Below the pieces are notes generated by a model. It made no database searches. It saw only the letters and a program-made list of their open reading frames with translations, and was not told the origin of the DNA. Positions 51,232 through 61,408 of a DNA stretch of 64,000 nucleotides are shown piece by piece; the first letter of the stretch is position 1; each line of letters opens with the position of its first letter. Made by a program: the position numbers and the translations under genes. Source of the stretch: Dipylidium caninum (lineage: Eukaryota > Platyhelminthes > Cestoda > Cyclophyllidea > Dipylidiidae); NCBI GenBank assembly GCA_017562135.1, contig QEYB01001436.1, positions 62,001 through 126,000 of the forward strand. Reading direction: 5' to 3'.

Positions 51232-54200
51232 GTCAGTTGGTCTCAGGTTCTAATGCTTATTATCATCGTCATTATTACTACTGAACCTCCTGACACTAGC
51301 TCCTCTCGGTTCCGCATTTTAACCAAATCTCCTCTCCTTCTATTTACTGGCTTTGCACGGATCGAGGCTCTGTTTAGGAAACTGCGCAGATGGCCTCGTG
51401 GCCAAGTGTCGGCGTGCGCCCTGATGGTATGCATGAGGAGTGCAAAAGCCCTAAACAGGGCTGCAATGACTGAATACACCTGGTTAAAAGCACCGACATG
51501 ATATACCGTTGAGAAAGTGTCCTTTTTGTTCTACCTTATCTGTATCAGTTGCCGTGGGCCCTGTGTGTGTTTCTTCGTGATTTTTAGCGCACAAGAAGTT
51601 GATGCAGGTCTCGAAAACTCATTACTTTCCAAATTTTGATGCACAAACTTGCTAAATCGCCTCGTTAATGTCTAGTTGAGCTGTTATAGACGAAAAGTCA
51701 CCGAATTCTGAATCTCGAGCATTCAATTTCGTTTCCTTGTCTACTTTCACGTTTCATGATAGCTTAATTTTGGCTTTCCCAGTTCAATTGGCTTTTTCTC
51801 GTGCTCAGGAAGTTAATCACCTTTCTTGCATTTACTTTTTTTTATCTTTACGTGCCCGCATTTCAGTGAGTATTTTGCTATTTTTGCTTTTCGCCATTAT
51901 TTGGCGTACGCGTGCGATACCTTCAACTGTTTAGTATTGTGCGGTGAATCTGTCGGTTCTGGCAGACCACTTCTGTGGCGCAGGCAAATAATGCACTCAT
52001 CGCAACCTCTAAAATTGTCACTCCTCCCGTCTGCCCAGAGTCCGCCGGTGCCACACTCACTGACAAGTTGACCGACGATCGCATCCCCGATCTCAAACAT
52101 CGTCTCTCCTCGACGGAGTCTAACTTAGCCCCGCTGAATGAGGTTTCTCTGGCGGGCATTGCGGAGAACCTTGCACTCAATGTGGAAGCTCTGAAGTCCT
52201 TGAAGGCGCGACGGGTTCTCCGGTGTCTGTGGTCTGTTTCGCCTGCTGGTGTGCCCCATCTGGGCCACATGTTGCCGTTGAGAATGCTCGCTCGGCTGTC
52301 GCGGCTTCCAGGGCTTCATGTGAGTCCTCCGTCACAATTATTTTAAGTTTTGGCTGTCCCCTTAACGTTTATTGCAGCTGGTTCCTCCAACAGTTTCATA
52401 AATGCTGCTTCTATATTTTTAAACGGTTATCACCGCGGCTCAAAGGGTCATGGTGACTACTTTCACATCACAGCGGTGAGGCATTTATGTCGTTCCAATG
52501 ACCCGGTTTTTCCTGAAGTTCTTGGAACGTTCGAAACGCCGTGCACTAGTTTTTCTGCCTCGCCTCTGTTTTCTGTGCTCTTCCCCTCAATACACGCAAC
52601 TGCCGCTACTCGCAATGACCACGATGGAATCGGTTTTAAAGCGGCAAGTACCCTACGCTGAAACCGGTTCTTGTCCCATCTACTCCTCTTGCTTAGAGGA
52701 CTCACATTCTCCCCCATTCTCCCAACCCATACCTGTTCACTGTCTCTTCCGCTAATCATTTTTTTGCCAACGAAAGTCCACTCATGACCCAATATAGATT
52801 CACCGATTGTTGCGAATGTATGGTTTTTAGGTGGCAAAGGGCGATGTCTCATGCTTTATAGGCTTTAGCCGATGCGCTTTTGGCTCTCTTATTCCGGTCA
52901 TGTGGCGGTGTATCTTTTACTCGTCCATATTCCTTAGTAACAGTGAACGCTCTAATCTTTCTGTCTTTCACTCCCGACTCTTCTCATTCCCAGTCGATCC
53001 GCACTGCCGAATATCAGTCGCCTCTGTCTGTGACCTGCTCAGTGGCTTGTTGACCTAGGTCTTGGGGAGGACTCTTTGGCACAGTCGCCGAAGCATCCAG
53101 CCTCATTTTCATCACCATTACAAATAGTTTGGGTGTTACGATCACACCTTTCGATGGTTCTTCAGCCAGAAGTATGCGAGTAATGCTTAGCCCATTCCCT
53201 AGTCTTCGGCATTTGTTATTCTATTTAACTCGTACTCCTCCTTCCCTTCAGACATCATCGCATATAACCATGGTTTGTATCTCCTGTGTCTTCTTCTTTG
53301 TGGGTTGCCTACGTCTCTTTTTTGACTGCGTCAGAATGGAACACCGAGTATTGATAGACGCCTCCGGTTTGCATATTTCTAGTTAATGTTTAAAAGTGCC
53401 CCACTAACCTGGTATGAGACGTTTTTTAAATGTCAATTCCCTCCACCCAGCTTGAAACTCACCAGTAGGCTGAACTCCTCGATCTGGCGACGTCTTCATT
53501 CGACTTCCTTTTATTTGGCCACCTACAGCTCATTTGTTGCCTGCCAAGAGAGATGACTTTGATGTCTAACTTCCAATTCAGGTGATCATTCTCATCGATG
53601 ACATCGGCGCCTTCTTAGAGGGCACCTGCCCCTGGGAGCTCCGTGAATCGCGTTGTGCTCTTCTCGAAGCTGTTCTCCGGGCCGCCTTCAAGGCGTTCGA
53701 GGGCGACGAAAGCGCTCTCACACTTGTTCGCGGTCACGATTTCAAACGCGAGGGGTATGGGACTTTGTGCTCCATCTTCTTAATAATGCAATAATCTACG
53801 TCGCTTGCTTACCTTTCAATGCGTTTCCTTTACTCACAAAATTGAAGTGACACCAGCGCCGCAGTCGTAACTTTTGTTACTTCTATTAGCCAGGACTACT
53901 ACCCCAACTCGAGTCTTCACTCTTTATTATGCCGTTGAGGCAAATGGATGGCTCATAATGTTTGATTGATTCTTATATCTGTTTTTTTTTATTCTGAAAC
54001 GAATGCCTTTTTCACCTCCCTTCCACTTCCGATAGCGTATGAACTACCCGCTCCTCTTGTGTGCTTGGTGTTTCATTCTAACCTTTCACATCACATATTT
54101 TTACATGAGTGTACGATCACAATGGTCATGGTTGGCCAACCCCATCGGCGTATTTTGAGATGTACCCTGGCCAGGTCTCGTATAACTGCTCCACACCGGC

Positions 54201-57200
54201 AAATATTGAGGTGTTTTGGTAAATATTTACCTCCTCTCCCGCAACCGCAACCGCGACCACAGGTCACCATTCCAGTGACTTAAAGTGGTCAGTATTTTCT
54301 GTGGGGACGGGAAATTCAGCAGAACTAGGCGTAGAGAGGTGGTTAATTGTTCTCCTCGTGGTTTTTTAGGTCCTACATGTTGGATCTTTACCGCATCGTG
54401 AGTCTAGTACCGGAGAGTGAGGCTGCTGCCTGCAGTGGAATTCACACCGCCCCTGTTGCACTCGAAGGAGAAGGTGGAAGAGGCAGAGGAGGAGGGCGGC
54501 GGACTCAACCTCTCCTCTCTTCTACTGCCTTGCACCGCTCTTCTCGATTCCTACCATCTCGCGGCTGATCTACGCCTTGCCAGTGCTGGCGCTGTTGAAG
54601 GCTACGAAAGGTTTGCCAAAAAGGTGCGATCTTAAAATTCTTCACTCATACGCTCCGAAAACATTGGTGAAGATGTTTTACTCTAAAGCACCATCAAATC
54701 ATTTTCCGCGGAATTTTGCCGATTTCAAATGTTTTACGCTCCTTGGCATTGTAGTTCCTCCCGTGTTTTGACGCTTCTCGTCAGCCTCCCCTCTTTGTTC
54801 CGCATGCCCTCTTGCCGGCCTTGGCAGCCGCCAACGACTCCATGGTGGACGAAGTGGCCATGCGCACTTTCGTGCCCCCATTGCGCGATCCGCGAGCGAG
54901 GAACTCGGTCTCCGCTCAGGCAGTGGGAAGGACGCTGGCGGACCACTGCCTCCCCCTCGTGGAACCCCTACCGCCGGGCACACCTGCCACCTCCTCCTCC
55001 CTCGTCCTACCCGGCCTCAAGCGACGCCTCAGGCAGGCTTTCTGTCAACCCGGAAATATCCGAGTCAATCCTCTTTTGAAAATCCTAAAGGCCGTCGTAC
55101 TACCTGAACTCGCTCCCGAAGGTGAGCTTAATCTGACGATGCCCTTCACTTTGGCAATTTCGCTAAAAGCGCCTGTTACTTTCCGTCCGAGCTTGTTGAT
55201 TGACAGGGGCAATGATTTGAGGTTTTTCCGCAAGCAGATGTGATTCATTAAAATTTTACCTAGCGTATCCTGGACTGCCTCCATCGCCCCCCATTCCACC
55301 TCCTCGCCATTCTATGTAAAAACAACCTGGAAGAGTGTACCTTCCTCCCACCCTTAATATTATTATCGCTCCTTTTTATAATATTTTAAAATCTGGTTTT
55401 ATTGCCAGTGGATATGGGTATGATGCTCGCTTCCTGCGAAGCTACTCATTGCTCCGTTTATGCGTTACTCGCGCTCTGCCTCATAGTCTTGCTCAATGGC
55501 TCATTAATTTTCCTCCTGAATGGAACATCAAATTCACGCACAGACACCCATTGAAAAAGCTGAACAATGAGAGCTTTTAGGCATTTCCTGCTACAGTAAT
55601 TGGGTGAACTTCTCACCGCCTCCTAGAAAGCCTCGTTCTCCCCCGCCCTGAGCAACACGGCGGTCCAATCGTCCTGACCCCCGCAGAGTACAATGGGAGT
55701 GGAGGCAGCTGCCGACTGGACGATCTCTTCGCCACCGAGGCCTGGCATCCTGGCGACCTAAAGGCAATGCTTGAAACCTCTCTCAGCCAAGGCCTTCAAC
55801 AGCGTTTGGTGGAAAACCTGCCGCCACCCATTACCTTGAGCGGTCTCCTCGATGACGCCTTCCCGATCCCCGGAAAGAAGGGGAGAAAGGTGCCAACGGG
55901 GCTGCCGAAGGGCGACGAGTGCAACGACAAGGACAAGTTGAAGGAGGGTGAGTAATATTGTCCTTCTTTCAGTCGTTTGCCGTCCCCAGGGTTCTGTCGT
56001 CAGTCGCAGAAGTCTTGACTTTTTTGTAACCTATTGCCGCTATCCCCCAACCACTCCTATCCGTAAATCTGCCCCTAGCAAAGCCTGTCCAAGTTAAGGA
56101 AGCTCCTTGCTCCATTCTCACGCGGAGGGAGATGTTGGTGCTCTATTTTCGTACTGCCTTTTTTTGTCCCTAAAGAAGCCGTTCAGCCTATTAAAAGGAT
56201 CACCGTAGACGCCCCGATTCGTGGATCCCCTTTTTTTCTAGGAGGAATTGAATCCCTTCTGCTCCTGCCGCATATTAGCGCAAATACACACGTACACCTC
56301 GTACACTCTGCCTTTCTTCGTCTTGCACTCATTTGCTATTATGATGGGCCTCGTTTGTGGTCCCTCTCCACCCTCGGCTGTTGGATTAATTCGATCCCTC
56401 TTTGTTGAGGCGACCAATCCTGCTTTCTGTGGAAATTCTATCTTCCAGCCTGTCACTTCGCCCACCTTGTAGGTCGAAGGGAAAGGACAGCTGCCAAATT
56501 GGGCAATTTCGATCCGACGCTCCTTGAGGTGAAAGTCGGTGAGATTGTAGACGTACAACCAGTAAGTTGATACTTTTAAAGCTCCCACCTTTTATTCACT
56601 CTCTTTCGGACTCCGCGGTTTTCCTTTGCTACTTTAAAGCATCCTAAATTACCCGATCTCAGCAAATGCCGAGTCCACTTCGGGTTGGAGGGGGAGAGAA
56701 TTTCGGTGATTGGCCTTCCTCCCGAGATGCTGAACCACAAAAGGGCAGTCTTCCTTACCAACCTGCTACCCTGCGACGTCGGCGGCGTCTCTTCAGAGGT
56801 GGAATAGTCTTTTAACTTTTTTATATTCTTTACTTTTGGGTAGCGGGAACCTTGGTTAGCGCCGTTAGTCTCTACTTTGCTACACCGAATTGTTTGACTG
56901 AGGCCTGCAGGTAAAAGCTTAGCTTAATGTGGTCAAATGTCTGCTTTTCAACCTGCATTCTCCCTAAAATATGCCTTCTTATCACTTCTCGATTCTTCCG
57001 TGTCTTCGCAGACAGCCTCGTCTGTGGCTGATTTAATCTATCAAACGGTAAGTTGGTAGCCAGTAGGGGGGCGATCCCCTCGTGTTTAATCTTCTAAACT
57101 TCCTACCGGAGTCTTTCGCTGTCTAGACTGAAAGGTCTGGTCGTTTTGATCACTGCGATATCATTTACCTCGTAGCCTTAGTTATTCGATGCCCCTGTGC

Positions 57201-57663
57201 TAGACGCTCTTTCATCGGTTAAGTGCGTCCCAATGACGCCTTTTTGAGAATTTGGGTAAAAGAAGTTTTTTCCTGATATGCAATAACAACTACATTTTTG
57301 TTATTTTACTTTGTTTTACGATGCACAATTATTGCTTTTGCTATTCCCGATCGGATAGAACTGTTAAAACCTTACCATTCTCTTCAATAACAACAACAAT
57401 AATAGGTGAAGGTGGTATGTCTAGACGAAGGCGAGGTGTTGCAGTGTCCACATCATGCGCCCGGCGCAGTGTTGCGGTTCCAGTCGACAGGACGAGGGGG
57501 TGGGCATGGCAAGGACACCTCCGCCGCCACCACCACCACCGCGACTATCGACCCCGAAGGCCATCCCGGTTGGCGAGCTTTCTTCGCCGACCTCTTTTAC
57601 TCGAGCGATGGTGATGGCGCCTTGTGCTGGCGACAAAATTGGCGTCTGCCTCTCGCGTCTTGA
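48009..57663 (+). CDS. YARS1: Tyrosyl-tRNA synthetase locus: active TyrRS, pseudo-TyrRS and EMAPII-like domain, possibly one fused protein
   Basis: TyrRS charges tRNA-Tyr in the cytosol. Fourteen exons were read: 48009-48050, 48163-48494, 49656-49857, 50532-50784, 51004-51231, 51984-52319, 53582-53754, 54370-54623, 54785-55121, 55627-55947, 56473-56561, 56640-56798, 57012-57047 and 57406-57663. They total about 1,000 codons, nearly twice the usual 530. Exons 1-5 are a complete catalytic and anticodon-recognition module. Exons 6-10 repeat the same module in diverged form. Exons 11-14 resemble the EMAPII-like tRNA-binding domain at the C-terminus of animal TyrRS. All phases agree except exon 5 to 6, where exon 5 leaves one base and exon 6 starts in phase 0. 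Exon 8 carries a one-base frameshift. Reading through exon 5 gives a stop at 51282-51284, so two adjacent genes is the alternative. Confidence 0.75.
51984..55947 (+). CDS. TyrRS exons 6-10: second, degenerate TyrRS-like module
   Basis: Exon 6 (51984-52319, or from 51966) begins with a Ser/Pro/Thr linker, then [15 protein letters not shown] and [16 protein letters not shown], aligned with the [17 protein letters not shown] element. Exon 7 (53582-53754) has [20 protein letters not shown], matching [20 protein letters not shown]. Exon 8 (54370-54623) has [13 protein letters not shown], then a frame change, an acidic insert, and [17 protein letters not shown] opposite [14 protein letters not shown]. 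Exon 9 (54785-55121) keeps [11 protein letters not shown], opposite LKKAFCEPGNV. Exon 10 (55627-55947) keeps [13 protein letters not shown], opposite EVVHPGDLKNSVE, then a Lys-rich linker. The tyrosine-binding Tyr and Gln and the KMSKS loop are lost, so catalysis is not expected. A structural or tRNA-positioning role is inference. Confidence 0.8.
56473..57663 (+). CDS. TyrRS exons 11-14: EMAPII-like C-terminal domain
   Basis: Exon 11 (56473-56561) encodes [14 protein letters not shown]. Exon 12 (56640-56798) continues [15 protein letters not shown] and [19 protein letters not shown]. Exon 13 (57012-57047) encodes [12 protein letters not shown]. Exon 14 (57406-57663) encodes [20 protein letters not shown], a Gly/Thr-rich loop, and [20 protein letters not shown] before TGA at 57661-57663. 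The order follows the OB-fold tRNA-binding plus EMAPII tail of animal TyrRS (LDIRVGKI, HPDADSLYVEKI, NLKPQKMRGVES). In mammals this tail is released as a cytokine; nothing here shows that. Divergence is high, but phases are continuous with exon 10. Confidence 0.8.
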
Positions 57664-58801
57664 TTGCATCTGTTATTTAATGCAATTTGAATTGGTAAAC
57701 TGTGTAAATGAATAATTGCCTTCTTCTCTCGGTAGCTGGGCCTCTTTTGTTTGACTGCAACCCACTAATTTAAACCGCTTTCTCAAGTTGGGACCGTAGA
57801 CCTCAGGCATCACTCTTAACCGTTGCCACTGGTGCAGATTTACTGTCCATTCTTACTATGTAACTCTTCCGGAGATCACAACGAATGGGATCCCCAATTA
57901 AAGCCGTAGAACTTCCGCTGGGGGGGCCGACGGCCCCATTCCTATCGACCACCTGCAACCCACTAGGTGGGACGCAACCCTGCGAGTTGCATGGAGGGTT
58001 GTAACTTGTGAGAGTAGTGAAGTGGGCCCCATTTCGTCAACGCTTATAAAAAAGCGAAGAGCGATGGAAAGTTGTTCGGGTTACCCTAAGTCGCGTGAAG
58101 AAGAATTTGACTAACTCCATATATTTGCCCTATTATTTTTCGACACTACTTATTAAGCAGACAGGTGGGAGTGACTCGGGACTGGTCCGTTTCCTTGTTG
58201 GGGTTCATGAGTCTGTAACCATAATCTGAGAAATAAGGGAGTTTTGGTGCGGGAGTTTCTGCTTCGGCTGAGAAAGTATTTCAATCATTCTAGAGGATGA
58301 GGCGTCACAATGCAGTTTCGTGGTCTCGAGATCGCTATCGGCAGGTGGGACATTTAGCTCTTAATCCCATCTCAACAGTGCAACATAGGCAGTTGAGTTA
58401 GCGTTCTTCAAAGAATGCAGTGGGTGCAGATAAAAGCAATTTCACGCCTCTGTAAATACGATGCCAATCACTAAAATTATGAGAATAGTTCTGACTTCTG
58501 TAAAAATTCGTTGCCTTTATTATACGATAAGCGTTTAAGTTTGTGCAAGTTTGGCTGCGTCAGTCAAGGCTTCGTGTTAAATGATATTCGACGAGGACTA
58601 TTTGTAGGCTTAATTATTTGTTAATACTGTTTCGTCCAGTCCGTCAATCCTAGAAAAACCTAGAATCTACGAATCTAATAATTATGTTCTGTCCTCTGTT
58701 GACGAAGCTGTTACTTACAGTCGCTCCAGTGACCACCGATTTTGGTCAAAATCGGTCCAACTTGAGCAATGCGAACAGAGTGACCTAATCTCTCTCTTAA
58801 G
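57664..58801. other. Interval between TyrRS and the STRAD-like gene, with unseen 5' exons
   Basis: No exon was recognised. The N-terminal part of the pseudokinase fold (glycine-loop region through helix C) is missing from the model below and must lie here, upstream, or on short exons not visible by eye. A GC-rich imperfect hairpin is visible near 57919-57936 (GGGGGGGCCGACGGCCCC). Confidence 0.4.
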
Positions 58802-61300
58802 GTTCATCACCCATCTTCAACAGATAGCTCCTTTTCGAATCCCCTCCTCTGCCTCCCATGTCTGCCCTACTACTAATGTACATTTCGGCCTTTTTCTTCC
58901 GACGTTAATTTCCCTACAAGGCACGGAACTAACCCTCTCCTATCCCTTTTGCAAAAGCGGCACTGCACATGAGCTCATCAATCCGTACTACATAGATGGC
59001 GGCCTTCCTGAGTCCTTGGTAGCCGCTATCTTCTCCCGCGCTGTCAGGAGTCTGAGCAAACTTCATAAACTTGGGTGGATTCATCGAGCACTTTGTGCCA
59101 GACATTTACTTTTTTGCCCCTCTTTCGAGGATGAAAAGGGTTCTTTGGACGTCGCTTTTTGTGGCCTTGGAAGCTTGGCACCTACTAGGCCCTTGGGGAG
59201 TCCGCTTCGCCGCACCGATCTGCCTGTCATTGATACGGTTTGGCGGGGTTGGCAGTACCAAAATCTCCAAGAAACTGTCTACAGCACTCATCCAATCGCT
59301 TGGTACAGTCCTGAAATGGTGGCGCAGGACTTTAAAGGCTACGGATGCCCCTCGGACATTTATAGCTTGGGGTTGACTTTGGCTGAAATGTTCACCGGGA
59401 TTGCACCGTTCGTAGGAACTATCACGCCCTCGTTAATTTTCCTCAAGAAGATGTCATTACAGGAACCACTTTTATTGCCCTGCGTAAGTTCACTCTCGGA
59501 GTTGTTTTATTTTCTCTTGTTTGTTTATGTTACTCCCATCACAAGACTTGCATGCTCTTTTGTTCCATGTTAACTTTTTCGTGTATACTTTGACCCTTTT
59601 TGATCGATTTGCCCTACAGTAAAAAAACACGAATAATTGTCCCTTTCGAAAGGTTTTGCATTGGTTTATAGGACTGAAGTAACGCCTTTGCACCACATTT
59701 AAGTGCCTCGAGTATTCCTTGGCCGGCTGCACAACCTTGTATGTGTTAGAATTACCCTAACCACGTCCAGTGTTTGATAAATTAATTGCTTGGCACCCGG
59801 AACCGAAATGTAGTATTCCTTATTTTCTACTTACATATGATTCTTAGTTCACTCTCTTTCCTCCTCGACTAAACTTGTTAAATAAGCTTACAGTAAAGGA
59901 GTTTCTCATAATTCCGACTGCTGAAAGCGTCATATAATCGTTAGTCTTTGATTTTTGCAAAGACCATTCACCAACAATACTTTTCTTGCTAATACTTAGC
60001 CAAGGTATTATGAAACCGGTCCATCTTGGTCTTAGTGCTGCTGAGATTGGGAATATCTTTTAGCCTTAAGTTTGAGCCCACAATCTCTCACTTTCTTTCT
60101 CTGCTCTTTCACATTCCCTACTCTTCAACCCTCTTTTGAGGATGTTAACTCGACAACAACTCCACGTCACCATTAAGTGCAAACCGAGGCAACGGAGGTT
60201 GAAGTTGTTCCACTAATCCATAAGAATTAAACAAGATAACCTCGCGGCACTCTGTTCTCGTTTCCCATTGCAATCTGACCTCTTGTCTGTGAAAAATTAT
60301 CAGGCAACGCGAAGCTTGGAGGATTTTTACGCCCTCTGCTCCGCTTTTGATTATCTCATTCTTACCGTGTGATTCTCGTTCCAGTATTTTTGGTAGCTTG
60401 TCCTGGCCTCTAATCTAAACAGGGAAGCAAATTTTTCGCGTCGTCTAATTACTGAATGCCGTGGGTCGTGACTGCCTTCCTCAGGACGTAATACGAGTAT
60501 CCTCGTTACACTTAAAGAATTAATACAATGTGGCAATGTCGCCTACAATTATTCACGAGAAAATTAATGCTGATGATGGGAGATAGTAACACTGCTCTAT
60601 CATCCTGCATAAAAGTGGCTTTAATGATTCCTTAAGTCCAATCTGTCCGTTCAATCTGTGCAAATTCTGGCTGTTTCCGCTCGTAGAAGCTCCTGATAAC
60701 AGTTTTCCGAGATTTAAAGAGGGGATGACTTACTGCCGAGTAAATCACTCGCCAGTCCTTCGAAGAAGCCATACAGTCAGTCCGGTAAATTCTCCCATCA
60801 GTCGAAATCGGGGCTTCTCACCTCGAGGACTCTCGTCAACCCTTAACCTGGGCAATAAGGGATGGAATATCATTTCCCATGACGATACCCGGATTGTGCG
60901 GTGTGAACACCCGTGACAGTTATCGCATCCCCTCTTTTATATTTAGCTGATCTGCACTACTGAATTTTGCCTTTTTTTTCTCTCTTCACTCTTACAATTA
61001 ACCCATTTTTTGGTTATTTTATGGTGTCCAATTGTGAATCACCTCTCCAGTAATCCAGCGACAGTCGTAGCATTCCGATACACCTACATTAAAAAGCCGA
61101 AACTGATTAAACTTTTAAATTTCTTACAGCCTCCCGGACAAACGGCCAGTTCAGAGATGCTTGCTGTTTTTAACAGTTGCACCCACTTCGACCCAAATCA
61201 ACGTCCGACTGCCGAGGACCTCCTCCGCACCCAGTGGGTCCAAAGCGGCCTCGCCGTCCCCCTGAAAGAATCCGTCCTCGCCACCTTTCGCCAACAATGA
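58802..61300 (+). CDS. STRADA: STRAD-like pseudokinase, N-terminus not found
   Basis: STRAD binds LKB1 (STK11) with MO25 and activates it allosterically. Exon A (58802-59483, 227 codons) runs from LISLQGTELTLSYPFCKSG, opposite ATFIADNELWVVTSFMAYG, through HKLGWIHRALCARHLLF, FCGLGSLAP, IAWYSPEMV and GYGCPSDIYSLGLTLAEMFTGIAPF. The last exon (61130-61300) encodes FNSCTHFDPNQRPTAEDLL and ends LATFRQQ. These match STRAD's HRSVKASHIL, SGLR, SPEV and YDAKSDIYSVGI segments. The HRD Asp is replaced (HRA) and the DFG is replaced (FCGLG), so it is catalytically dead like its family. A middle exon near 60722-60785 (HSPVLRRSHTVSP) is possible but poorly bounded. Whether it is STRADA or STRADB cannot be told. 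Confidence 0.8.
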
Positions 61301-61408
61301 ATTCTTCCCCAACGTCCTCAATCGGTGTACATATGCACTGATTTAAAAATATCCCCTTCCACTGTAAAATAGGTGCATATTTCATTCAAAAAGAAGGGAG
61401 ATCGGATG
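61301..61408. other. 108-bp convergent spacer
   Basis: The STRAD-like stop (61298-61300, plus strand) and the FARSA stop (61409-61411, minus strand) are only 108 bp apart, so the two 3' untranslated regions must nearly meet or overlap. No canonical AATAAA is visible on the plus strand. Confidence 0.7.

Noticed and set aside
54389..54440. A very short intron in TyrRS exon 8 that would restore the frame
   Set aside because: The only GT-AG pair of the right length is 19 nt, too short for spliceosomal removal. The 38-nt and 29-nt alternatives do not restore the frame.
57523..57545. CCG/CCA-rich run in the last TyrRS exon taken as a microsatellite outside coding sequence
   Set aside because: The frame stays open through it and continues into EMAPII-like sequence, so it is treated as a coding low-complexity loop.
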